From the NCBI GenBank assembly GCA_035507915.1, contig DATJNS010000039.1, forward strand, positions 1 to 12,759: DNA of 12,759 nucleotides, given 5' to 3'. The notes beneath the pieces were generated by a model that made no database searches, was not told the origin of the DNA, and was given only the letters and a program-made list of their open reading frames with translations. Positions 6,964-12,759 of the stretch are shown piece by piece. The number at the start of each line of letters is the position of its first letter. The first letter of the stretch is position 1. Made by a program: the position numbers and the translations under genes. The stretch comes from JACQAI01 sp035507915 (lineage in GTDB: Bacteria > Pseudomonadota > Alphaproteobacteria > Elsterales > Elsteraceae).

Positions 6964-9900
6964 ATGGCCCAGCGTCTGAGGGTGTTCATCTCGTCGCCCG
7001 GCGACGTGCCCGATGAACGCCTGCGCGCCGATCTGGTGGTCGACAAGCTGAACCAGGAATATGCCCGCTATTTCGAGCTCGCTACCCATCGCTGGGAGCA
7101 CGAGCCGATGCTGGCGTCGGGCCATTTCCAGGACGCCATCGACCCGCCCAGCCAGTTCGACATCGTCATCCTGATCCTGTGGTCGCGACTCGGCACACCG
7201 CTGCCCGATCACACCGCGACGCGCGACTATCGCGGCATCGACGGCCGCGCGCCGGTCACCGGCACCGAGTGGGAGTTCGAGGACGCGCTGCGAGCAGCCC
7301 AGGAGCGCGGCGCGCCGGACATCCTGGCATTCCGCAATCTCAGCCCGGCGCCGGTCGACACCGCCGATCTCGAGGCCCAGGCGCGCAGCCTCGCACAGCT
7401 CACCGCCCTGAACCATTTCTGGACGCGCCATTTCGCCGATCGCGGCGTCTTCCTCGCCGCGTATGACAGCTATCGCACGCTCGAGGAGTTTGCTCAGAAG
7501 CTCGAGCAGTCGCTCCGCAAGCTGATCGAGCGGCGCATCCGCACGATGGACGCCACCGAGCAGGTGCAGAGCGCGGCGATCTGGCTCGGCAGCCCGTTCC
7601 GCGGGCTCGAGGCCTACGAGTTCGAGCATGCGGCGATCTTCTTCGGGCGCGACGCCGCGGTCGGCAGGGCGATCGAGCAGCTGGCGCAGCATGCACGCGC
7701 CGGCTGCGCCTTCCTCCTGGTCTCGGGTGCCAGCGGCTCGGGCAAGTCGTCGCTCGTCAAGGCGGCGCTGCTGCCGCGGCTGATGAAGCCGCAGCGCATC
7801 CAGGGCGCCGCGTTCGTGCGCCGCCTGGTGCTGCGCCCGAGCGACGCACAAGGCGGCGACCTCGTGCTCGGCCTCATCGATGCGCTGCTGCACGGCGGTG
7901 AGGGGCTCGGGCTGCCCGAGCTGCTCGGGCCCGGCCAGCGTGCCGGCGAGCTGGCCCAGCATCTGCGCACCGCGCCGGATGCCGCCGGCTTCCTGTTCTC
8001 GGGCGCGCTCGGCCGCGTCACCGATGCGGCGCGCAAAACCGGGCGGCTGCTCGCCCACGAGGACGCCAAGCTGATTCTGGTGATCGACCAGCTCGAGGAG
8101 CTGTTCACGCTTCCGGCGATCACCACCGACGAGCGCCGGCTGTTCATCGGCCTGCTCGCGCGCCTGGCGCGCGCCGAGGGCGTCTGGATCGTCGCGACCG
8201 TGCGCGCCGATTTCTGGCATCGGGTCGCCGAGCTGCCCGAGCTGGTTGCCTTGTGCGAGGGCCAAGGACGGCTCGACGTGAGCGCGCCCTCGGCCGCCGA
8301 GCTCTCCGAGATCATCCGTCGGCCGGCGCAGGCCGCCGGGCTCGCCTTCGAAGAACATGCCGAGCGCGGCGTCCGGCTCGACGCGTTGCTCGCCGAGCAT
8401 GCCGCCGCGGCACCCGGCGTGCTGCCGCTGCTGTCCTTCACCCTCGAGGCGCTGTACGCCGAGGACGTCGTCAAGCGTGGCGGTCGGCTGCTCACGCATG
8501 CCACCTATCAGGCGCTCGGCGGGCTCGAGGGCGCGATCGCGACGCGCGCCGACGAGACGGTGGCGCGCCTGCCGACCGAGGCGCAGGCCGCGTTGCCGCG
8601 CGTGCTGCGCGCGCTCACGACGCTGGGCTCGGGGGCCGACCAGGCGACCATGGCGCGGGCCGCGTCGCTCGACGAGTTTCCCGCGGGCGGCGCGGCACGC
8701 GCGCTGGTCGAGGCGCTGACCGCGGCGCGCCTCCTGGTTGCCGCGAGCGACGGCGCCATCGCGACGGTGCGGTTGGCCCACGAGGCGCTTCTGCGCCGGT
8801 GGGATCGCGCACGCGACCAGCTGGAGGCCGATCGCCGCGATCTCGAGACGCGCGTGCTGATCGAGCGGCAGGAGCGCCGCTGGCGCGCCGCCACCGGAAC
8901 GGCGCAGCGCCAGCTGCTGCTGCGCGATCCCGATCTCGCCAACGCGCTCGATCTGGTGCGTCGCTGGGCCGACGAACTGCCGGCGGCGCTGCGCGACTTC
9001 ATCGCGAAATCCTCCAGCGCGGCGCGTGCCGCGATGCGCCGACGCTGGGCGATCGCCGCCGGCGTGATGACGGGGCTGGCGCTGCTCGCCGCCGCCTCGT
9101 TCGGCGCCTTCTACATCGCCGAGATTCAGCGCAACGAGGCGCTGGTCGCGCAGTCGCGCTTCCTGGCGCGCGACGGCCGCAGCGCGACGGAGGCGGGCGC
9201 CGCCACGCGCGGCCTGCTGCTGGCGCTGGCCGGCCTGCCGCGCGTGCTCGCCGATCCCGACCGGCCGCTCATCGAGCCCGCCGAATACGCGCTCGAGGAT
9301 GCCATGGCGAACCGGCGCGAGCGCGTGATCCTCGACGGCCACGGCGCCACGCTGTGGGGCGGTGCCTTCTCGCCCGACGGCACGCGGCTCGTCACCGCGG
9401 CGGAGGACGGCACCGCGCACCTGTGGAACGTCGCCGCCGGTACCGAGATCGGCGTGTTGCGCGGCCATGCCGGCCGCATCTGGACGGCGGTGTTCGCGCC
9501 CGACGGCACGCGCGTCGCGACCGCCTCCGAGGACGGCAGCGCGCGCGTGTGGGACGTCGCGACCGGCCAGCCGGTCGCCGTGCTGCGCGGTCACACGGAC
9601 GGCGTGGTCTCGGTCGCCTTCTCGCCCGATGGCAGGCACGTCGCGACCGGCTCCGACGACAAGACCGCGCGGCTGTGGGATGCGGCGACCGGTGCGCCGA
9701 TCGCCGTGTTGACGCATGACGGGCTGGTCAACCAGGTCGCCTTCTCGCCCGATGGCCGGCGTCTGCTGACCGCGTCGACCGACGATACGGCGCGGCTGTG
9801 GGATGCCGCCACCGGCGCGCCCGTCGCGGTGCTGAAGGGCCATGCCGGCTTCGTGCAGGCCGCCGCTTTCTCGGCCGATGGGCGGCGCATCGTCACCGCG

Positions 9901-11367
9901 TCGTGGGACAACACCGCACGCCTGTGGGATGCCGCGACCGGCGCGCCCCAGGCGGTGCTGCGCGGCCACGACGGCTGGGTGATCGCGGCGAGCTTCTCGC
10001 CCGACGGAACGCGCGTCGTCACCGCATCGACCGACGACACCGCGCGCTTGTGGGACGCCGCGACCGGCAGCCCGATCGCCATATTGCTCGGCCACGAGGG
10101 CCGTCTCACCGGCGCCGCCTTCTCGCCCGACGGACAGCGCGTCATCACCGCGTCCGAGGATCGCACGGTGCGGCTGTGGGACGCGCGCAGCGGCCGCGTG
10201 GTCGGCACGCTGCGCGGCCATGTCGGCCTGGTGGAGGCTGCGCTGTTCTCGCCCGACGGCCGCGAGATCGCCAGCCTGTCGACCGACGGCACGGCGCGGC
10301 TGTGGACGACCGAGACCGCCGATGCGGCCGGCGTGCTGCGGGGCCACGAGGATTGGATCAACGCGGTCGCCATCGCGCCCGACGGCAAATTGGTCGCGAC
10401 CGCCTCGAACGACCACACCGTGCGGCTGTGGGAGATCGCGACCGGCAAGCCGGTCGCGGTGCTGCGCGGCCACGAGGATTTCGTGCGCGCCCTCGCCTTC
10501 ACGCGCGGCGGCAAGCGGCTGATCAGCGGCGCCGACGATCGCACCGCGCGGGTGTGGGACGTCGCCACCGGCAAGCCGCTCGCCGTGCTGCAGGCCGGTG
10601 CTCGCGTCTGGGCGGTCGCGGTCTCGCCCGACGGCACGCGCGTCGCGACCGGCGCCGAGGACGCGACGGCGCGGCTGTGGAACCTCGAGACACAGGCCGA
10701 GACCGCGGTGCTGCGCGGCCATCAGGCGCTCGTCTCGGCGGTCGCGTTCTCGCCCGACGGCACGCGCGTCGCCACCGCCTCATGGGACAAGACCGTGCGG
10801 CTCTGGGATGCCAACAGCGGCGCGCCGCTCGCCGAGCTCAAGGGGCACGACGGGCGCGTGCCGGCGCTCGCCTTCTCTCCCGACGGCTCGCGGCTGGCGA
10901 CCGCGTCGGACGACAAGACGGCGCGGGTGTGGGATCTCGCGAGCGGCCGGACCGTGGCGGTGATGCGCGGCCACGACAACTGGATCTACGCCGTGCGCTT
11001 CTCGCCCGACGGTCGGCGCGTGCTCACCGCTTCGGGTGACGACACGGCGCGCCTGTGGGATGCCGAGACCGGCGCGCCGATCCTGACGTTGCGCGGTCAT
11101 GGCGACGCCGTGCGCGCCGCCGACTTCACGCCCGACGGCGCGAGCGTGGTCACCGGCTCGGCGGACCGCACCGCCCGCCTCTGGCGTCTGCCGCCACGCT
11201 GCCAGCCTTTGATCGACGAGGCCGAGCGCATTGCGCCGAGGCATCCGAGCGCCGCGGAGCGCGAGCGGTTTTTTCTCGAAGGCCGTCCGACCGCGGCGGG
11301 CGCGATGTCGTGGCTGGCCCGCTGGTTCGCGCCGCTCCTGCCGAAAGCCGGCGATACTTGCGGGTAA
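6964..11367 (+). CDS. DUF4062-like / STAND NTPase (nSTAND1-type) / WD40-repeat protein
   Basis: A 1467-residue multidomain protein. Residues about 4-115 match the DUF4062 pattern, a TIR-like Rossmannoid often at the N-terminus of conflict proteins: RVFISSPGDVPDERL at 6-20, ILWSRLGTPLP near 71-81, and GTEWEFEDAL at 100-109. Residues about 210-620 are a STAND NTPase of nSTAND1 type: entry motif PFRGLEAYEFEHAAIFFGRD at 211-230, Walker A GASGSGKS at 255-262, Walker B LILVIDQLEEL at 370-380, a conserved arginine in TVRADFW (R414) and a winged-helix-like region to about 620. A membrane helix follows at about 695-719, preceded by MRRRW. Residues 790-1408 hold 15 WD40 repeats. STAND proteins switch on NTP binding and oligomerise when their sensor repeats detect a ligand; the N-terminal domain is then the likely effector or adaptor. 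ATG 6964 is chosen; an in-frame TTG at 6913 would add 17 residues that do not look like part of the domain. An immune or stress-signalling role is inferred. Confidence 0.9.
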   Translation: MAQRLRVFISSPGDVPDERLRADLVVDKLNQEYARYFELATHRWEHEPMLASGHFQDAIDPPSQFDIVILILWSRLGTPLPDHTATRDYRGIDGRAPVTGTEWEFEDALRAAQERGAPDILAFRNLSPAPVDTADLEAQARSLAQLTALNHFWTRHFADRGVFLAAYDSYRTLEEFAQKLEQSLRKLIERRIRTMDATEQVQSAAIWLGSPFRGLEAYEFEHAAIFFGRDAAVGRAIEQLAQHARAGCAFLLVSGASGSGKSSLVKAALLPRLMKPQRIQGAAFVRRLVLRPSDAQGGDLVLGLIDALLHGGEGLGLPELLGPGQRAGELAQHLRTAPDAAGFLFSGALGRVTDAARKTGRLLAHEDAKLILVIDQLEELFTLPAITTDERRLFIGLLARLARAEGVWIVATVRADFWHRVAELPELVALCEGQGRLDVSAPSAAELSEIIRRPAQAAGLAFEEHAERGVRLDALLAEHAAAAPGVLPLLSFTLEALYAEDVVKRGGRLLTHATYQALGGLEGAIATRADETVARLPTEAQAALPRVLRALTTLGSGADQATMARAASLDEFPAGGAARALVEALTAARLLVAASDGAIATVRLAHEALLRRWDRARDQLEADRRDLETRVLIERQERRWRAATGTAQRQLLLRDPDLANALDLVRRWADELPAALRDFIAKSSSAARAAMRRRWAIAAGVMTGLALLAAASFGAFYIAEIQRNEALVAQSRFLARDGRSATEAGAATRGLLLALAGLPRVLADPDRPLIEPAEYALEDAMANRRERVILDGHGATLWGGAFSPDGTRLVTAAEDGTAHLWNVAAGTEIGVLRGHAGRIWTAVFAPDGTRVATASEDGSARVWDVATGQPVAVLRGHTDGVVSVAFSPDGRHVATGSDDKTARLWDAATGAPIAVLTHDGLVNQVAFSPDGRRLLTASTDDTARLWDAATGAPVAVLKGHAGFVQAAAFSADGRRIVTASWDNTARLWDAATGAPQAVLRGHDGWVIAASFSPDGTRVVTASTDDTARLWDAATGSPIAILLGHEGRLTGAAFSPDGQRVITASEDRTVRLWDARSGRVVGTLRGHVGLVEAALFSPDGREIASLSTDGTARLWTTETADAAGVLRGHEDWINAVAIAPDGKLVATASNDHTVRLWEIATGKPVAVLRGHEDFVRALAFTRGGKRLISGADDRTARVWDVATGKPLAVLQAGARVWAVAVSPDGTRVATGAEDATARLWNLETQAETAVLRGHQALVSAVAFSPDGTRVATASWDKTVRLWDANSGAPLAELKGHDGRVPALAFSPDGSRLATASDDKTARVWDLASGRTVAVMRGHDNWIYAVRFSPDGRRVLTASGDDTARLWDAETGAPILTLRGHGDAVRAADFTPDGASVVTGSADRTARLWRLPPRCQPLIDEAERIAPRHPSAAERERFFLEGRPTAAGAMSWLARWFAPLLPKAGDTCG
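9331..11187 (+). repeat. Tandem array of 15 WD40 units (about 126-bp period) within the STAND gene
   Basis: Fifteen coding repeats of 42 residues (two of 41) follow the pattern LRGH..V..VAFSPDG..VATAS.D.TARLWD. By the closing LW/VW motif they end near residues 822, 864, 906, 947, 989, 1031, 1073, 1115, 1157, 1199, 1240, 1282, 1324, 1366 and 1408. Units 3-6 share an almost constant LWDAATGxP segment, indicating recent local duplication or homogenisation. Units 4 and 11, seven apart, are the two 41-residue units, and both lack the normal GH dipeptide. Fifteen units fit two seven-bladed propellers plus one extra or closing blade. No cysteine occurs within the array. Confidence 0.93.
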
Positions 11368-11373
11368 AGGGCG

Positions 11374-11420
11374 CAGCGGGTCCGCCGGCGCGACCCAGTC
11401 GGGTGTTCGACAGCCCGCTG
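11374..11420. other. GC-rich inverted repeats between the STAND gene and tRNA-Thr
   Basis: CAGCGGG at 11374-11380 pairs exactly with CCCGCTG at 11414-11420, enclosing a smaller hairpin ACCC-AGTC-GGGT at 11393-11404. The structure lies just after the STAND stop codon and its right arm enters the CCA end of the tRNA gene. It could help end transcription of the STAND gene or form part of the tRNA trailer, but there is no T-tract on either strand and the outer loop is long. Chance pairing in GC-rich DNA is a fair alternative. Confidence 0.25.
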
Positions 11421-11493
11421 GTGCCGGATGTGTGATTCGAACACACGACCTACCGCTTACAAGGCGGTTGCTCTACCCCTGAGCTAATCCGGC
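11419..11493 (-). tRNA. tRNA-Thr (anticodon TGT), CCA encoded
   Basis: Read on the minus strand, the 75 bases fold into a full cloverleaf: acceptor GCCGGAT/ATCCGGC (7 bp), D stem GCTC/GAGC with loop AGGGGTA, anticodon stem ACCGC/GCGGT with loop CTTGTAA, a 5-base variable region, and T stem GTGTG/CACAC with loop TTCGAAT. Discriminator A is followed by a genomically encoded CCA. The anticodon TGT (plus-strand bases 11459-11461) reads threonine ACN codons, chiefly ACA. The gene lies only 18 bases after the stop codon of the upstream secreted-protein gene on the same strand, so it may be processed from a longer transcript. Its 3' end faces the STAND gene. I see no integrase and no second copy of the tRNA 3' end in the window. 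Confidence 0.96.
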
Positions 11494-11507
11494 GCGCGAG
11501 GCGCCGG
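11489..11507 (-). other. Hairpin overlapping the 5' end of tRNA-Thr
   Basis: CCGGCGC at 11489-11495 and GCGCCGG at 11501-11507 form a perfect 7-bp stem around a 5-base loop. In the minus-strand RNA, the leader arm would pair with the first five bases of the mature tRNA (GCCGG) plus two leader bases, in competition with the acceptor stem. It could be a weak terminator for the upstream gene, a processing determinant, or chance in GC-rich sequence. No T-tract follows. Confidence 0.3.
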
Positions 11508-11511
11508 CAAC

Positions 11512-12213
11512 TTAACGTCGCTCGGCCAGCTCGGGCAAGCTCAGCCCCGGCAGGCGCAAACCACCGAGCGCGGTCGCGGCGCGCGCCGGCTCGGGTGCGG
11601 CGGTCGAGCCCGGCGCGCCAGCATGGCCGTCGAGCGTCCAGCCGACCGCGTCGGCGAGCGCGATGGCGAGGCCGGCGGCGAGGCGTGTCTCGTTGCGCTC
11701 GGTCAGCACGCCGGTCGCCTGACCGGTCCACACGGTGCGGCCGTCGCGCGTCTCGAGCGTCGCCTGCACCCGATAGAAGTTCTGGATCGCGCCCTCCGGG
11801 CGATCGGTCGGCGCGCTGAAGATGCGGTCGACCTCCGAGTAGGCGAGATTGGTCGAGGTGTAGGGCTGGTGGTCGCTCGCGACCAGCGCGTCGCCGGTGG
11901 TGGCGCCGGGACGCGGCCCAAAATGAGACACCGGCTCGGCCGAGAAGCGCAGGCGGAGCGACGCGCCCGGCACGATCGGATGGCCATGACCGGCGAGCCG
12001 GCTCACCATCAGGTCGCGCAGGCGAAGGTTGGCGTCGCTGTCGTCGAGCGGCTCGACGGCGATCGGCGCGCCGTCGGGCAGCGGCGCCAGCGCCTGGGCG
12101 GTGACCAGCGGCCGGCCCTCGGTCGGCACGTCGGCCCGTGCGGCGGAAATCATCCACCCCACGGTCAGGGGGACGGCGAGCAAGACAGGAAGACGGAGCC
12201 AGCGCTTCGACAT
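11512..12213 (-). CDS. Secreted protein of unknown family
   Basis: A 233-residue protein with a clear Sec signal peptide: MSKRW, a hydrophobic core LPVLLAVPLTVGWMIS, then AARA with likely cleavage after A27. There is no lipobox cysteine, so it is probably soluble in the periplasm. The mature part alternates strands and helices: IAVEPLDDSDANLRLRDLMV at about 51-70, ASLRLRFSAEPV, YRVQATLETRDGRTVWTGQATG, then a helix with LAAGLAIALADAVGW. This pattern loosely recalls periplasmic proteins that assess small-molecule or envelope state, but I cannot name a family. The C-terminal 30-40 residues are Ala/Pro-rich and low in complexity. ATG 12213 is well supported by the near-perfect Shine-Dalgarno before it. 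It lies 75 bases after rlmB and 18 bases before tRNA-Thr, all on one strand. Function unknown. Confidence 0.8.
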   Translation of the reverse strand: MSKRWLRLPVLLAVPLTVGWMISAARADVPTEGRPLVTAQALAPLPDGAPIAVEPLDDSDANLRLRDLMVSRLAGHGHPIVPGASLRLRFSAEPVSHFGPRPGATTGDALVASDHQPYTSTNLAYSEVDRIFSAPTDRPEGAIQNFYRVQATLETRDGRTVWTGQATGVLTERNETRLAAGLAIALADAVGWTLDGHAGAPGSTAAPEPARAATALGGLRLPGLSLPELAERR

Positions 12214-12215
12214 CG

Positions 12216-12223
12216 ATCACCTC
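12216..12223 (-). promoter_or_regulatory. Strong Shine-Dalgarno of the secreted-protein gene
   Basis: On the minus strand GAGGTGAT lies immediately before CGATG; it matches the anti-Shine-Dalgarno consensus over eight bases with GAGG six bases from the ATG at 12213. It is the best ribosome-binding site in the window and fixes the start of that gene. Confidence 0.75.
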
Positions 12224-12288
12224 GATGGCCCGGCCAACTTCCCGGACCTGACAGACAAACGCTCGGGACCGCCTGCCTGTTACTTTAA

Positions 12289-12759
12289 TTAAGGTGATGT
12301 TTGTGGCGCTGTGATGGTCGACACATGGCGCGCGATCGCGAGCGCAACGGCCGCCGCGTTCGAGACGTTGAGCGAATGCAGCGGCCCGACCGTGGGCAGG
12401 CGCGCCAGCGCATCGCAGCGCTCGCCGGTCAGCCGCCGCAGGCCTTCGCCTTCGCTGCCCAGCACCAGCGCGAGCCGTCCTGGCTGCACGGCCGCCTCGA
12501 GCGCCATCGGCGCGTCGCCGTCGAGCCCGACGCACCAGACGTCGGCGGCCTGCAGCTGGTCGAGCGCGCGCGCCAGGTTGACGACCCGCACCAGCTTGAC
12601 GAGCTCGAGCGCGCCCGAAGCCGCCTTGGCGAGCGCGCCGCTGACCGGCGGCGTGTGGCGGTCGGGCACGATCACGGCGTCGACCGCGAAGGCCGCCGCG
12701 GAGCGCAGGATCGCCCCGACATTGTGCGGGTCGGTCACCTGGTCGAGCACGACGAACAG
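12289..12759 (-). CDS. rlmB: 23S rRNA 2'-O-methyltransferase RlmB (TrmH family), C-terminal part
   Basis: The frame is open to the right edge, so the N-terminus is missing; 156 residues are visible, beginning LFVVLDQVTDPHNVG. They form most of the SPOUT catalytic domain with its three family motifs: DQVTDPHNVGAILRSA, LVLGSEGEGL, and SLNVSNAAAVALA near the C-terminus. The last two make the knotted S-adenosylmethionine site. RlmB methylates the 2'-O of G2251 (E. coli numbering) in the peptidyl-transferase P loop of 23S rRNA. The GTG at 12750 is an internal valine, not a start, because conserved family residues continue upstream of it. The substrate-binding N-terminal domain would lie outside the window. 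A paralogous TrmH-type methyltransferase cannot be ruled out, but the motifs fit RlmB well. It precedes the secreted-protein gene and tRNA-Thr on the same strand. Confidence 0.92.
   Translation of the reverse strand: MFVVLDQVTDPHNVGAILRSAAAFAVDAVIVPDRHTPPVSGALAKAASGALELVKLVRVVNLARALDQLQAADVWCVGLDGDAPMALEAAVQPGRLALVLGSEGEGLRRLTGERCDALARLPTVGPLHSLNVSNAAAVALAIARHVSTITAPQTSP

Noticed and set aside
6661..10722. Very long open frame on the minus strand opposite the STAND-WD40 gene
   Set aside because: It is antisense to clear domain motifs, spans the start of opgH in another frame, and is rich in Arg/Gly/Ala with a periodicity mirroring the WD40 repeats. Long antisense frames are expected in DNA with this GC content.
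9331..11187. Periodic DNA repeats read as a CRISPR-like or satellite array
   Set aside because: The 126-bp period is in frame and fully explained by 42-residue WD40 units; there are no constant repeats with variable spacers.
6964..11493. Genomic island inserted at tRNA-Thr
   Set aside because: The tRNA 3' end does face the STAND gene, but there is no integrase, no visible repeat of the tRNA 3' end, and base composition of the genes does not differ from the neighbours.
12283..12300. AT-rich TTTAATTAAGGTGATG on the plus strand as a ribosome-binding site and start
   Set aside because: No plus-strand gene follows; the stretch includes the TAA stop of rlmB on the minus strand.

Overview
The window is very GC-rich, with strong G/C preference at third codon positions in every gene. 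Gene content points to an alphaproteobacterium, perhaps Rhodospirillales-like: a short OpgH glucosyltransferase of about 590 residues, a small secreted PAN-domain protein, and a repeat/SLOG/class III cyclase fusion. The genus cannot be read from the sequence. Genes are packed tightly and no gene-free stretch exceeds 300 bases.

Layout, left to right. At 1-147 (+) is the 3' end of an unrecognised gene. It converges on a run of five minus-strand genes, read from 6856 down to 169: an opgH-type glucan glucosyltransferase, a secreted PAN-domain protein, a GT11-GT2 fusion glycosyltransferase, an MFS transporter, and a three-part signalling protein (TRAFs-binding/DUF4071-like repeats, SLOG Rossmann domain, class III nucleotidyl cyclase). 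The first four are nearly contiguous (36-bp gap, 11-bp overlap, 4-bp ATGA overlap) and probably form one operon. The cyclase follows after a 136-bp gap holding a hairpin. Diverging from opgH across a 107-bp intergenic region is a 1467-residue plus-strand protein: DUF4062-like N-terminus, STAND NTPase, one membrane helix and 15 WD40 repeats. Beyond it on the minus strand are a tRNA-Thr(TGT) with encoded CCA, a secreted protein of unknown family with an excellent ribosome-binding site, and the 3' part of the 23S rRNA methyltransferase gene rlmB, cut by the right edge.

How the genes may work together (inference). OpgH would polymerise a beta-glucan at the inner membrane. The fused transferase looks like an alpha-1,2-fucosyltransferase-type enzyme and, with the MFS carrier and PAN protein, could decorate, export or bind that glucan or another envelope glycan. 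No opgG is in the window, so opgH is an orphan relative to the usual opgGH arrangement. Two proteins flanking this locus have domain architectures typical of nucleotide-signalling or conflict systems: the SLOG cyclase, whose substrate-selecting residues are atypical, and the DUF4062-STAND-WD40 protein, whose positive-inside topology would place its WD40 propellers outside the cytoplasm. These two, and the possible glucan-decoration operon between them, are the most interesting content. Right of 11419 the genes are ordinary housekeeping.
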